Source of the DNA: Skeletonema tropicum
Lineage: Eukaryota > Bacillariophyta > Thalassiosirophyceae > Thalassiosirales > Thalassiosiraceae
Reading direction: 5' to 3'
Length of the DNA: 64,000 nucleotides
Assembly: GCA_037178625.1 (NCBI GenBank)
Contig: CM074138.1
Span: forward strand, 2,170,001-2,234,000
In this document: piece by piece, positions 42,186 to 55,999 of the stretch
How positions within the stretch are numbered: position 1 is the first letter of the stretch
Layout of the letters: each line of letters starts with the position of its first letter
Translations under genes and position numbers: made by a program
The notes under the pieces: model-generated
What the model was told of the DNA's origin: nothing
What the model saw: the letters and a program-made list of their open reading frames with translations, nothing else
Database searches by the model: none

Positions 42186-44187
42186 CTTGACATTTATTGC
42201 CACCCCATGGTAAAATATTGATAAGCTGCATCATAAACAATTGCATTTCAATCACTTAACACTCAAGTACAACGTACTCCTTACTATCCTTAATATCGAG
42301 CCAATATCAAGTCTCTCTAGAGAGAGAAAGGTAATATAATACTGGAGCTTCATCCTTTACCTTTACCTTTTACGTTACATACCTTTATCCTCAACGTCAC
42401 ATCATACGAACTCTTTCAGTCACATCAATCTCTTGGTCACACTCTGGAGGTATTGTATTAGTTCTTCGATCCACGGGTTCTAAGGCCTACGTAGGAATTC
42501 AAATCTTCGTAGAACGTACATACTACCTGTAAGTCCTACCTAATGCTGCACTTTTTGACATCAACCATGAAGCTGCCGCTCCTACCGACGGCCCCAACAA
42601 TGCACACGCTTCAAATATAACCAATATACGCACCTATATCGCTCTCCATTACTATTGGGTATATTATGGAGGCGTTCCTTTGTCGAGGTAGATGCCGTCG
42701 TTGAGTTATTTTACTCGCCATCAACGATATGAAAATTGGTCATCTTCGTCCACCTGTGATATGATCCTTTTGGCAATGATACTCTGCACTACAAGGTCCC
42801 CTACTTTACATATCTCATCTGCAACATAGTATTGACTTCCGAGGTCGTGCCCCACGTATGAGAGTGCTCCCTCTATTTATTATTACCCAGGCGCACATGT
42901 GATCGGATATGTGATGTTTCACATAATTAATATGCAACAATCAACCATATAAACAGTCCATAACAACAATACAAACACAATTCTTCAACTCACAACATAA
43001 AAGAGGATGTCGGGGGGGTATACACGCTTCAGTAGCCGCAATATAGGTGTAGATGTCATATTTATCATGGTGTAGAGGCCTACATTTTTTTGTAATTTAT
43101 TGTACCAAATAATATTTCATATTATCCGATTGAAAACACTACTTCAAACAATACCAATGTATATTATTACCGCAATGATTTGTTAGTTCTGTTTTGGATG
43201 TGTTTTGGAATTATTGGTGGCTGTATACAACAATTGATGGTGGTTATTGTGCCCATTTGAGACGAGTTTTTTGTAATTATTGACTCGTCGCTTCAAGGAG
43301 ACAATAAGACTCTTTTTATTAGGTTTATGCCCCCCAATCATCGCTCTATATCATATTATAACTGGGGCATAAGTTTCAGGGCTTCGTTCCTTCTGTGATG
43401 CATCCTTTGGTGAGAGTGTCGGTCGCAACAAGGCGACAGGTGGCTTTTCATGATGGTGTGGCTAGATCACTTATATTCTTGGTGAATACGGTGATTACTG
43501 TGGCGATAAGCATCACCTACGAATAATATATGTTTGGTTGTCGATTGAGAGGGGCAGGGCGGAGTGATGGCACACCCTACTGCCTCTCTTTTGGATAAAT
43601 ACGGCAGCGGCAGACTGTGTCGTCGAGGGGAAATTTCTAGCGATAAAATATGTCGACGAGAATTAATTCGACGTTATTGTATACTGGTGAACTTTTTTAG
43701 TAATGAACTACAATATGGGTGTAGAGTTCGCTGCCAAAAAATTTCACCAGTATATCAAGATGGGACATTATATCACCATAGGACGCAAGCACACCATGGT
43801 GCCGGTGCTCCTCATCTTTGTGATGTTGAGTGGAGATGAAAAAGTGTTTGGCGATAGTTAGCCCGTCAAGAAAATATATTGATTTTTGCCTGTTTTGGTT
43901 AGTAAGAGTTAACAAATGTCGTAGCGATAGTCATATCACACGCTATGTACTATTCCTACGTTGATACTCCTACTTTTGAACTTAGACCGGGAGGCTTAGA
44001 ACCCGTGGACCCCCGCCCCGACAGAGTAAGTACAGTATTGTAGGTACCGCTTGCTTTGACATCAACTTCTGCCCTCAACCTCAAAGAAGCATCGAAGGAA
44101 AGAATGAAAATTCAGGTTTCTCGGAAACTTTGTGATCTCTCTCTCTCTCTCTCTCTCTCTCTAGAGCAGATGGCTTCGCTTTGGGAG
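42186..44187. other. 2-kb gap between VWA-Cache copies B and C
   Basis: No supported gene. A (TC)n microsatellite lies at 44136-44162. The region is AT-rich in 42880-43300. I find no clear terminal repeats. Confidence 0.4.
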
Positions 44188-44383
44188 TCGTGCACCTGCC
44201 TTGGTCATGCGCTGCGCAGTTCGTGAAGTGCTGGCATCTTTTGATTGTTTGCTGCACGACAGCCACAGTAATATCTAAGTTCAATGTTTGAATTATCATC
44301 GGATTGCATCGCCTTAGCAGTTTGATGACCCAAGACCAAGAGAAGTGCTTGAACCTCAGTTGTCTAAAATAATCCTTGGAATC
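44188..44383 (+). promoter_or_regulatory. Upstream region of VWA-Cache copy C, shared with copy A
   Basis: It matches 10777-10980 over its length (see the entry there). It lies directly ahead of the start codon and probably includes the promoter and 5' UTR. Confidence 0.45.
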
Positions 44384-46720
44384 ATGCATGTGTCAGCAGC
44401 AGCAGCGGCGGCAACAGTGCTCCTTACATCTTCATTCGCCCACGCCAGCTACGACAAGGAGAATGAAGTAAAACGCATACTACAACGCATTGAAAAGGAC
44501 ACGTTGAAATTTCGCGATGAGATCGAGATTGCCTACAATAAAAGATGCACCATTGAAACCCTCTCTCAATGCTCACAAAGTAGCTTCAATGATTGCTCCT
44601 CTGTGTTCCCCAATCAGCAGTGCATGGAGCCGGATGAGCTAGTTTTTGAAGCGTGTGCTGGAGGAGGAGGAACATGTAATGCGTTATGGGACAAAACGAC
44701 GTCCATTGTCTCCATTCCATCTGCTCTAGCAAAAGGGAGGAATGGCAATCCAATTGATCCAGAGTTGATCGAGACAGCGTGCTACACGCTTCTCGCAGAG
44801 GATTACATGAGGACAAAGTATGAAAATGATGAGATCTTCTGGGATTCATACAATGTGCAACCATCATGGACATATTTCGGGGCACATAATGGGTTGTTTC
44901 GCCAATTACCAGCAACTGCAAATGAGGAATGTGGTGCTTACGACCCTCGCAAAAGACCTTGGTTCGTAGCTGCATCAAGCGGTCCGAAAGATGTCGTCAT
45001 TGTACTTGACGTGAGTGGCTCAATGTCCAATTATGGAAGGCTGGATCTAGCAAAGAAAGCGGCCATCACTGTAGTCGAGACGCTTACCATTTCGGATAGA
45101 GTTGCCATCATTGCCTTTTCGGACTATGCTTATCAAGTACACTCAGGTACAGATTTGCTCGTGAGAGCTACAAACGAGAATAAGGAGCTTCTGATTGAAC
45201 AAATCCAGGCTTTGACGGATGGCGGAGCGACTAATTTCCATGCTGGTTTCCAGCATGCCTTCGACGCATTGGAGCGTACCATTAACCAAGAATACACTAG
45301 TGGCTGCAATGTGGCTATTCTATTCATGACAGATGGAGTGAATACGGCTGGACCTGAGACTGATGAAGTCTTGCAGTTGATTAGGAATGGCACACAACGG
45401 CTTGCCACTCAATACGACAGAGATACAAAGATCTTCACATTCTCGCTCGGCGCACAGGCTGATCGGTTTGCAACAAAGGAGATCGCATGTAGTACCAATG
45501 GCATCTGGACGCCTGTCGATGACTTTGACGGCGACTTAGTTGGTGCTATGGCTTCTTACTACAAGCTGTTTGCTTCAGGGTTAGGGAATGAAACTAACTT
45601 TACTACGTGGGTTGAACCATACAAGTTCTTTTCGGGTGAGTACATATTGAAAAGAGGAGATGCAATCCTCGTCATTTAATTGGCAGTATTTGCGTGTCCT
45701 TGATTGAACATAACATTCTCATCTCATCTTACAAATACAAATAATGAATGCCACCCTTTCACACATCCAGCCAAGAAGATGGGCACAACAAACAGCGCAC
45801 CTGTTTTTGATCGTTCTGTTGACCCTCCCCTATTTCTGGGCGTTGTAGCCAACGATGTCCATCTCGATGCATTCGAGCAGATACTAGGAGAAAGTGCGCA
45901 GTCTTCTACCATGCTGCAAAGGTTTGTTCGTCTTTCGACAGCGCAGTGCCCCAAAATTAATCCTTCGGGTTGCCAATTGGAGTATCTGCGCTACCTCGCA
46001 GGAGGACAAGAAGCGACATGTGGAGTATGCAACTATGCTGACTACCCTGACATTGTTCCAGCCGAATGTCCTTTTAAGCCTGACCTCCCGAAGAACTTGT
46101 GGCAGAATACAGACAGTGAGTGATGCAAACATATACTGTGTTTTGTGACCACAAATCTAGCTCCCTTTTTTTACATTGTGATTCTCATTCTCTTGTTTTG
46201 TTTAGTGGAAGGAGTCAAATACAGCGATCGTGCTTGCTGTGAAATCGGTGGCAATACTCCCTCAGAAATGTGCAGCACTCCTGATGAAATGATGGATACA
46301 GATACAATGGGGATTGGAATAATTGTCGGGGTGACCATTCCCATTCTTTTCATCATTTGTTGCTGTGGTTGGGTGTCTTACAAGAAGTGTTACAAGCCAC
46401 GGATAAACACAAACGCACCAAAGACATTTACAGTGGACCCTGTTCCTCCTGTCCCAGTCCCAGCTCCTTCTGCCCCAGTAGCTGCAATTCCTACTGCAAA
46501 CACTTTACCTGTTGCCTCGGTCGTGCCATCGCATGCGATCCCAACAAACGATATCCAGGTTAGCTATGGCCACGAAACCCCACTCCAATCCTCCGTCAAG
46601 TCCATGATCAGTGACACGGGATCATTTGATCGAGGTGCTAATGCAATGATGTCTTCTTCAGCTTCAGCTCCTCCGATGAATCCGTTCTATCACGATAACG
46701 ACGACCACGTGGGAAATTAA
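44384..46720 (+). CDS. VWA-Cache membrane protein, copy C
   Basis: Exons 44384-45635, 45771-46115 and 46206-46720 (introns 135 and 90 nt) give 703 residues. I place the start at MHVSAAAAAATVLLTSSFAHA, which is a good signal peptide; an in-frame ATG at 44345 would add 13 polar residues ahead of it. The domain order and intron positions equal copy B: Cache half, VWA with full MIDAS, Cache half, membrane span GIGIIVGVTIPILFIICCCG, then a longer tail (SSVKSMISDTGSFDRG to DDHVGN). It is the closest relative of the damaged copy A, including 5' and intron sequence, and was probably the source of it or its sister. Role as for copy B. Confidence 0.85.
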
Positions 46721-46778
46721 TGTACATAAAACTCCATCAGACACATCTGCAAATTCAATTCCTCTACTACACATATCT

Positions 46779-47996
46779 TCAACTACAGAATGACTGTAGT
46801 CGATTGATACAATCAATAGCTTCTTCCTCTATCCTCAATGTCACATCATAGGCTCCCTCGATATGATCAATTTCGCCCACTCCTTCACCAGAAAGAATGC
46901 ATACAACACGAGGATCTGATGCCTCTTGCGCTGATTTGTATTCATCCATCAACTCCGTCTTATCGATCGCAGTTTGTAGCTCTTTGGCTGTCTTTCCTTC
47001 CCATTCCATTGAAGTTTGGTTGCGCAAAGCCCCAACTGAATGATATGGATGTGGCCACGTAATGGAGCTCAACTCGTTCTGTATCTGATCAAATACTGTC
47101 GTTCTTATCACATCATCACATGAATTATCTTTGATCAACTCCTGCTGCAATGTTGGATTCCCAAGAGACTCCTTGGATGCCCAAAATCTAGTACCAATAG
47201 ATGCACCGTCACAAACACAGAGTGCGGATGCCAATTGCTTCCCATTGACAATTCCACCGGCAGCAAGGATGGGAATAGTTGTCGTCATCTTTGATACTTG
47301 TGATGCTAATGCCATGGCTGAGCTGCCTAGTTCTCGTCGAAGGCCATGCCCCCCAGCTTCGCTTCCTTGGCAAATGATTGCATCTACTTTGTGCCTTATT
47401 GCTTCTTTCGCTTCGCTCATGGACCCTACCTGTGCGATGAATTTCGTATTGTATTCATGAGCAAGTTGTACGTTGGAACGTCCGTCATTTGGTTGAAGGA
47501 GTATGGACGGGGCAAAGAATTGTACTGCCTTTGGCCGGTGATGTTTGAGAATGTATTCATAATCTCTCCATCCATTTGGCGTGGAAAGAGCGCTGAAGCC
47601 AATAAATCCGATGGACAATAAGTTGTTGTTCTTATTCTCTGCTGTAGCATCATTCGCGGACATGTCATTCATTTCTTCTTGAAATATCTGTATCTCCTTC
47701 TCCAACTTGCTGACATCTTGAAAGTGACCGGCAGCTATCATTCCGAGTCCACCTGCTCGGCAGACGCGGGCTGCCAATAGACCACCAGATACGCCTGCCA
47801 CTGATATTATGTATGGGAGAAAGGACGAGATTATTAAGTTAGTAGTGCACTCCTATTAGAATAGCCGTGTTTGAGAAATTGAGAAGCGACCACAACACTA
47901 CTACTACTTACTTGGTGCCGATATGATTGGCAGACGACAACGAAACGCTGTAGTGAAGGATGTGCTCCACATTCGACGTTTGATGCTGTTACTCAT
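46779..47996 (-). CDS. Nitronate monooxygenase (2-nitropropane dioxygenase family)
   Basis: Exons 47996-47912 and 47800-46779 (111-nt intron, GTAAGT donor) give 368 residues. The join creates LPIISAPMAGVSGGLLAARV, the canonical FMN-phosphate-side N-terminal motif of this family. Further family signatures are GGLGMIAAGH, FIAQVGSMSEAKEA, DAIICQGSEAGGHG, ILAAGGIVNGKQLASALCVC and GASIGTRFWASKES. The enzyme is an FMN-dependent TIM barrel that oxidises alkyl nitronates, protecting against toxic nitro compounds. The N-terminal 20 residues are basic and hydroxylated (RRMWSTSFTTAFRCR) and might be a mitochondrial presequence; this is inference. It starts 380 nt from the divergent NAD(P)-binding gene. 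Confidence 0.9.
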
Positions 47997-48376
47997 TTTT
48001 GGTATTTATTAGCTGTGTGTCAATGTTTTATTGCGTACAGGATGATTGAAAGCCAAATCAACACAATCTTCGAGATAGTTTGGAGCAACATACAGCTCAC
48101 AGCTCATGTTGCATGCGTGCATGCAACAAGGCAAATACTAAATACTAAAGCAAGATACAAGCAAGCTGCATGCAGAGTTGTAAAAGATACAAGATCCAAA
48201 ATTCCTCTACTCCAACCTTCTGCCCAATACGGAGAACACAAAGGAATCTGAAGGAACACTGATGAGAACACAGAGGAACCTGAAAGAGCACAATGAGAAC
48301 ACTAAAAATGATGAAAGAAAAAACCCTCGGGCCAACTCGGATGTTATGTTTCTCATAATCAAAGCTCAGCAACATC

Positions 48377-49168
48377 ATGACGACGGCAACAACAACAACA
48401 CTCGTGGTAGGAGCAACCGGCGCAACAGGAAAGCACGTCGTACTCCAACTCCTCCAACAAAAACAACACGTCCGAGCAATCGCACGATCCAAACAACGTC
48501 TACTCGACGCACTAAATGAGATTGCTCCCAATGCTAGCCAAGAATATTCAGATTTCCTACAGGTGACAGAGGCTGCCGTGTTGGATTTGAGTGAGGTGGA
48601 ATTGGAGAATCTATGTAGTGGATGTGATGCGTTTGTTAGTTGTCTTGGACATAATCTGACTTTTCGGGGGGTGTTTGGCAAGCCACGACGCTTGGTGACG
48701 GATGCTGTGAAGCGTATGTGTCGTGCAATCGAGACGAATCAGAGCAGAGAAGAAGAAGATGATGATGATGAATCCAAGAAGACTGTCAAGTTTATTCTAA
48801 TGGGATCTGACGGTGTAGCAAATCCAAATGGATCAGATGATAAACGCACGTTTGGTGAGCGTTCCTTGCTCTTTCTGTTGAGGTATTTGATACCTCCTCA
48901 TCGAGACAATGAGACTGCTGCTGCGTATATTTCTGGAAAGACGGATAATCCCAACTTGGAATGGACGGTGATTCGTCCCACGGATCTAATTGATGGGACT
49001 GTCACCAAGTATGAACTGTTTGCAAAGCCGCCAGGGTCTCTTTTCGGTGATGGAGTTGCCACACGTTCCAATGTGGCGAAAAGTATGGTCGATATGATCT
49101 TGACTGAGTCCTTGTGGGATGAATGGAAGTTCAAGATGCCAGTCCTTCATGATGTTGTTTTGAACTGA
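48377..49168 (+). CDS. NAD(P)-binding Rossmann protein, atypical SDR / NmrA-like
   Basis: The 263-residue single-exon protein starts at ATG 48377. [14 protein letters not shown] at residues 8-21 is the atypical-SDR dinucleotide motif GxxGxxG. A following Arg-rich strand end ([10 protein letters not shown]) suggests NADP preference. [20 protein letters not shown] and [12 protein letters not shown] are characteristic core strands of NAD(P)H-binding domains of the NmrA/biliverdin-reductase-B type. Catalytic YxxxK is not obvious. An acidic loop ([10 protein letters not shown]) is inserted mid-domain. Substrate unknown. It is divergent from the nitronate monooxygenase, but a shared pathway is not evident. 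Confidence 0.85.
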   Translation: MTTATTTTLVVGATGATGKHVVLQLLQQKQHVRAIARSKQRLLDALNEIAPNASQEYSDFLQVTEAAVLDLSEVELENLCSGCDAFVSCLGHNLTFRGVFGKPRRLVTDAVKRMCRAIETNQSREEEDDDDESKKTVKFILMGSDGVANPNGSDDKRTFGERSLLFLLRYLIPPHRDNETAAAYISGKTDNPNLEWTVIRPTDLIDGTVTKYELFAKPPGSLFGDGVATRSNVAKSMVDMILTESLWDEWKFKMPVLHDVVLN

Positions 49169-49332
49169 ACAAAGTGTATTGTTTTCGTGTTTGCGTGCAA
49201 TTACTTTTTCATTAAACAGTTACTAGAGTATAGATCTAAATGTTTTCTCACACTCTATCATCTAGACCAAACAGAATTATTGCCTTTTATCATGTTCTTT
49301 CCCCTCTCTACAACCCCATTCCAACAATAGTG

Positions 49333-50943
49333 TTATCTCTGTATTGGATAGAACTTTCCATCATAGGATCTGATGCCACCGGAATATTCGAATAAGTCGG
49401 CTGAGAAGCAGGCGGCAAATTCACCATGGTCGCTTGTTGTGCAGAAGAAGAAGAAGCAGCAGCAGTCCGCCACCATCGATGATGATGACAATGCCTCCAC
49501 CGATCCACTACCACCATCCCCATTATCACTCACAACACTCCCCTCCTCCAACTTGGGAACCAACTCCCCCCAAATCCTCTCCATACTCCTATTCAACTCA
49601 ATCTCCAACATGATAAATTCCAAAACCACCATCTTCATCTCCTCCGCCTTTTCTCTCTTGAATCGGTCCACCTCCCGTAACACACGTTGACTACACTCGG
49701 CATAATCCTCACGTGCCACCTCGGCGGCAGCCTGATATCGTTGAATGGACATTTCAGTAGAGTAGGCCTGCCCTTCACGACCGGGAGACATGCGCAATCG
49801 ATGCAAATTTACCTCACGTGTTTGAATTTCATGCAGTAGTGCCGTATAGGAGACACGTTTGTCATGTCGTCGTCCCAATGCCAACTTTACCGCATGAATC
49901 ATCTTTAAATAATCCTTGAATGGTTCCTCCAACTTTTTCCACTCGGCATCGGCATGTTGAGACGATAATACCGACAATGTATCCGCCGTAGATCCCACCA
50001 ATTGCAACTTTTGCCCCAGTACCTCCCCCTCACTTTGTCCCAATTGATGGAATGCCAATCCAAATTCGAATAATCCATTGGCAATTTCTTTACTCTTTCG
50101 GACTAGACCGGACGCTTGGTTGGAGACACGTTTCATTTGAATGGAGAGTGATTCGATGTATCGTTCAATTTCATCGAATAGATCATCGTCGGGGGAGGAG
50201 ACTAGATCGTTCGATAGGGTGGTCTTGGCTTCACTAAACCATTTTTTAATGCCGGCAGTTTTTTGAGGGGTGAGGTTGAATGCTCCTGCTCCGGATAGGT
50301 GGGTGCTGGAGTTCATCATGTCTGCTCCTCCACCCACAACACTACCCCCATCTCCACCACCAGCAGCAGCACGTTTTTCACTACCACTACTACTACTCTT
50401 GGAAACATTCTTGGCATGCTGAAACGTCACATCATCCCCCCTCAAAAACACACTTAACGCCTCACAATCCATCAATTCCGGATGACAAATCACCCTCCTC
50501 AAAAAACGTTCCAATGCACATCGTCGCTCTTCCACAAACTCCGGTGAAAATCGACTTACTGCCTGTTTTTCAGGAATGGGTGGAACAATCGATCCGGCAC
50601 GTTGTTTGTGTAAACGTTCGTAGAGCCAGAGGAAGTCGGAGTAGCGACGGAGTACGGAGGAGTATTGTCCTTGATTTAATTGTAGGAATAAATCTGGATT
50701 ATTGTCGTTGTCGTTGTTGTCGTTGGTAGTAGTTGGATCAAAGGGGGGAGGACGACAATCGACACGATAGGATGTGTATTTGTTCATCCCGTCGGCGTGG
50801 ATGACAGGGTCGGAGACTGTGATGTAGGATATGGCATCTTCGGGACGGGTTTTGGTGGTGGTGAGGAGTGTGGAGAGGATGGAGGAGGAGGGTTGTTGTT
50901 GTTGGGTGTTGTCTGGTTGGATTGTGGATGATTCGGTTGTCAT
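49333..50943 (-). CDS. PX-BAR sorting nexin (Vps5/SNX1-like)
   Basis: The 536-residue protein starts at ATG 50943. A Gln/Ser/Thr-rich N-terminus leads into a PX domain (about residues 36-175): YTSYRVDC, VLRRYSDFLWLYERL (the PI3P-binding Arg-Arg-Tyr-Ser motif), VPPIPEK and RRCALERFLRRV. Residues of about 235-470 are helical with BAR-like segments (DEIERYIESLSIQMKRVSNQ, FGLAFHQLG, REDYAECSQRVLREVDRFKR). By family it would bind PI3P on endosomes and tubulate the membrane as the retromer SNX-BAR subunit. After about residue 470 the frame becomes odd (DCCCFFFFCTTSDHG), while an overlapping frame reads more naturally (SSAQQATMVNLPPASQP), so the end may be shifted by an intron or indel near 49450-49530. 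Confidence 0.85.
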   Translation of the reverse strand: MTTESSTIQPDNTQQQQPSSSILSTLLTTTKTRPEDAISYITVSDPVIHADGMNKYTSYRVDCRPPPFDPTTTNDNNDNDNNPDLFLQLNQGQYSSVLRRYSDFLWLYERLHKQRAGSIVPPIPEKQAVSRFSPEFVEERRCALERFLRRVICHPELMDCEALSVFLRGDDVTFQHAKNVSKSSSSGSEKRAAAGGGDGGSVVGGGADMMNSSTHLSGAGAFNLTPQKTAGIKKWFSEAKTTLSNDLVSSPDDDLFDEIERYIESLSIQMKRVSNQASGLVRKSKEIANGLFEFGLAFHQLGQSEGEVLGQKLQLVGSTADTLSVLSSQHADAEWKKLEEPFKDYLKMIHAVKLALGRRHDKRVSYTALLHEIQTREVNLHRLRMSPGREGQAYSTEMSIQRYQAAAEVAREDYAECSQRVLREVDRFKREKAEEMKMVVLEFIMLEIELNRSMERIWGELVPKLEEGSVVSDNGDGGSGSVEALSSSSMVADCCCFFFFCTTSDHGEFAACFSADLFEYSGGIRSYDGKFYPIQR

Positions 50944-51238
50944 GATGATTATTTTTGTTGTTGTGTTTTTCTTTTCCGTTTCTTTTGATGCAAATATGTG
51001 ACTGGATACAAATTAGCCTAGCTGCTGCTTCTTATTCTACTCCTCCTTGATAATAACTGTATATTGTTGCGTCGTGGTGTCTTCTATTCAATAGGAGTAT
51101 TGCCAATCCCAATCTACTCCAATATTATTCTGAACGGTTTGACAATCTTTCAAGCAAGAACAAAGAACAAAAACACAAGCGAGATTTGATTTGTGTGAAA
51201 ATGATGAATGAGAGAAGCCCAGGATATGTAACAGTACC

Positions 51239-52800
<1,562 letters not shown>

Positions 52801-54224
52801 ATGGACTCCGGCAACAATACCGCCGCCGCCGCCACCGGAAAACGCAAGGCTGGTGACATGATCAATCCCACAAATGTCAACATCAACGGTGTTGGTGCCA
52901 CCTTTGTCCGTGGTAGTCTTCAACCACCCTACGCGCCCCAACTAGCAGCAGCATCGGCATCATCAGCATCCGCAGCATCTCCCAAAAAAGGAGCAGCCAG
53001 CAAGAAAAAATCAAAACCTACCGACTCTGCCAAGGCTCAAGCGAGATTGGAAGCGAATCGAAAGGCGGCGAGGGAATCACGGAGGAGGAAAAAGGTTCTT
53101 GTGGAGGAACTTCAACGATCGGTACGTTTGTTTTTGTGTGTTTGTTTGATTATATTATAGTTGTTCATGTAGGTACTGTTTGGGGGCAACTGCCTCATTG
53201 GATTAGGGGCGCTTGCTTTAATCCATTTTAAATAATCAATCACTAATAATTAATATTGATGACCCTCACACATGATACATATTTTTCAAACCTCTTCTCT
53301 TTTCAGGTCATCTTCTTCTCAAGGGCCAATGGACAACTCAAACAAAAGAATGAGGAGTTGGAACGTATGTTCATCCAGGCTCAAGCTCAGATTGCCGCTA
53401 GGAATGGTACCAACGCTGCCACCACCGCTGCTGCTGCTTCTGAGGGGGTACAAGACATTCAGGAGGGTCATCAGGGTGGTGGTGGTGGTGAACTCAAGAT
53501 TGACGATGCAGGAGCAGTCAAGACTAATGCAGATGAAGTGAATGATACCGCTGATATGAAAGAAGAAGGTAATAATAGTGCAGATATCCCACAGGGTGAT
53601 ACACTCCTTGCTACTGCCGGCGGTGAACAGGAACAAACAGCTACCGACACACAACCGCAGCAGCAGCAGCAACAACAACAACAACAGGAAGTGACCAACA
53701 TTCCTTTCCCCAGTATGGTCCAACAACCTATCCCATTCACGGCAGTTCCAGGAGGTGCTGCTGGTGCTGCTGCTCCCGCCATGGATCCAAATACCATGAT
53801 GTACATGTTGATGATGAGTGGTAATCCACTTGCGAATACAATGATGGCGGCAAATCCAATGATGGCATTGCAAATGTTCAATCAGCTGAATGCTGCTACT
53901 GCTGGAGCAATGACGGGAGGTGTTGTTCCGAATCAGCAGCAACAACAGCAGCAGCAGCAGCCACAGGCTACTACTCAAGGAGCAAATGCTACAGCTGCTG
54001 TTGCTACCACTGCCGCTGCTCCAACTGCGTTTCCAGCCATGCCTGTGGGTGTGGGTAATAATGTGATAATGCCCACGCCTGGAGGAGCGTTCAATCCATT
54101 TGGTGGATTTCCAGCTACTGCTGCGGGCACTACGAATACAGAAGTTGCTACCGCCGCCGCTACAGCTGCTGAGGGTGATTCACCAAGTGCGGCAGCTGAT
54201 GTTACAGAGGAAGTGAATGTTTAG
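52801..54224 (+). CDS. bZIP transcription factor
   Basis: Exons 52801-53121 and 53307-54224, with a 185-nt intron (GTACGT donor, CAG acceptor), give 412 residues. The basic region ANRKAARESRRRKK (residues about 88-101) follows the N-x7-R bZIP rule. The intron falls between the basic region and the zipper, and the join restores VLVEELQRSVIFFSRANGQL followed by KQKNEELERM. The zipper is short. The rest is activation-domain-like: Gln runs, Ala/Thr-rich stretches and a Met/Asn-rich segment (NTMMYMLMMSGNPLANTMMA). It would bind DNA as a dimer in the nucleus; targets are unknown. The ATG at 52801 is in a good context; several others lie upstream, but no open frame joins. Confidence 0.9.
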
Positions 54225-54407
54225 TCGCTGAATGGACGTCGGTATTCGAAGCTCTCTGCCTTATTTTCATGCATTAATGTTTTCTGTCCTGTATCAAAGG
54301 GATCTTATTCTTGTAACAAAGTAAATACCATAACTTGGTCATTCTATTTTCACGTTCAATATGTTTTCTACTCATGTGATTTATCTCCTATTGGTGTATG
54401 CCTCATC

Positions 54408-55490
54408 TCATTCGGTCATCTTTGCTACGCATGATTCCCAATCACCATGCTTGCTGCACAGAACAACATTCGGGTCATTGACATTCTCATCATAATTGAC
54501 TTCAAACTTGTCCTCCTTGTCACAAGACGTGTTTCCCTTCTCCGAGGCATCAAATAACAATGCAGAAATGTAGTCGCCCTTCAAAGCATCATCTACCACC
54601 TTGACATAAACGTGTTTTCCGAAGTAGTGTTCCAAGGAGTTCGGAAACTCCTTGCTCGGCTTGGGTGTAGCCGTGATAACTCCTCCTATAATTGCCTCTT
54701 TGTTGAATTCATCTCTTACCATACAATCGACATCCACCTTGAGCATTTCATCATTACCAAACTTTTCTTCAATCACACCGTGAACAGATCCCTCCTTCCC
54801 AGCAAATTTCCAGACCGATAAGGACAGCTTGGCGTGACAAGGTGAATCATCACGATAGGAGCCGAAACAATGGTGGGTATGGGACCCAGAAGCGGTGAGT
54901 TTAGCGGTGATTGGACCGCGATTTCGGACTAGTCGAGCGGCGTATTCATCGGTAACATCGCCCTGAGATATACGAGAGAAAAGGAGAGGAAAATATTGCA
55001 TATTTATGTTAGCTTTGCAAAGGTGCAACATGGAACATGCATTTTCCGTGTTTTGCACAGGCATTTTCAAAGTATAGATACCAAGCAGAGTGTCAGTGAA
55101 AAGTGACTTACTGTGTCTTTGATATCATTCTCGTGGTAGGTAGACTGTGTGTCAATATCTTCCTTGTTTTTCATTAGACGTGCAGCTTTTGCTCCCTCAA
55201 TTTCATCCTATGGGTTTGTATTTCATAAGGTGTGTGAGTGATGTTTTTCTTGACATACGATTAGCCAAAGTTCATATTATGTATCAAAGATGGACGATCT
55301 AAACTTACCATTGCAATAGGATCAAAGTCACCTTTGGTCATTTGAAGAAATGTGATGTTAGTTCATCTCGTTGATAAAAAGAAAGAACATCCAGAAAGCC
55401 ACATGCATCAAACGTCTTCTTACCGCTGGCCAGTGCCCCGACAGCAGGCGAAAGAATCAGAGTCGCGTAAAAGAGTCTGAGCATCGTCAT
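54408..55490 (-). CDS. Small secreted Cys-containing protein, four exons
   Basis: Exons 55490-55424, 55331-55309 (only 23 nt), 55207-55112 and 54962-54408 all have GT-AG borders and keep one frame, giving 246 residues. The N-terminus MTMLRLFYATLILSPAVGAL is a signal peptide. The mature protein has DEIEGAKAARLMKNKED, HTHHCFGSYRDDSPCHAKL, then a beta-rich region with scattered Cys and a final CSKHGDWESC pair. There are about seven Cys in the mature part, suggesting disulfides and secretion or a wall/vacuole location. I recognise no family. The gene structure is my own reconstruction; the fit of phase at all three introns makes it credible. Confidence 0.65.
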
Positions 55491-55999
55491 TATTTATTAG
55501 TGCTTTCGTTACAATGTTTTCTTGCTGCTATTGAATTGTTCTCGCCTTATTGCTCATTCGTTCTGCTTCTGATTGATGTGATCATGACACAAAAGATACG
55601 ACTCATTTGGCTTTGAGTTCGCTTCCCGATTTCCGATGACGATCGAATCTTTCTCATCTCCTGTACTGTCTTGTAGTGTCCTTGCTAGATATTGCTTGCT
55701 TCGACCGACACATCAAAGCAGTTGTTAGTTTGGTCAACTCAATGAGCTGTTGGAGTGTCGAGATGAGTGAGTATGGTAGGAGAGCAAAGACTGGTAAGTC
55801 TGTTAATTTAATGTCAAGAGTTACCTAAAAGCCACTCGCGTTCGCATGCTCGAAGATTGAATTCACCCGCTGCTGCTCAAATTCTAATAATTATAGACGG
55901 TTTTGCGGCTTAAGATCTAGACACACCCGAGCAAACAAGTAACAGCAACACGTCCACGATGTGTAGCCAAGGTCTCCATACAAATATGCATTTCACCAC
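55491..55999. other. Intergenic stretch
   Basis: It lies between the start of the secreted-protein gene and the 3' end of the glycosyltransferase gene. No feature is seen. Confidence 0.35.

Noticed and set aside
42186..44187. Gene in the 2-kb gap between VWA-Cache copies B and C
   Set aside because: Only short frames below about 95 codons, without motifs, signal peptide or splice-compatible neighbours.
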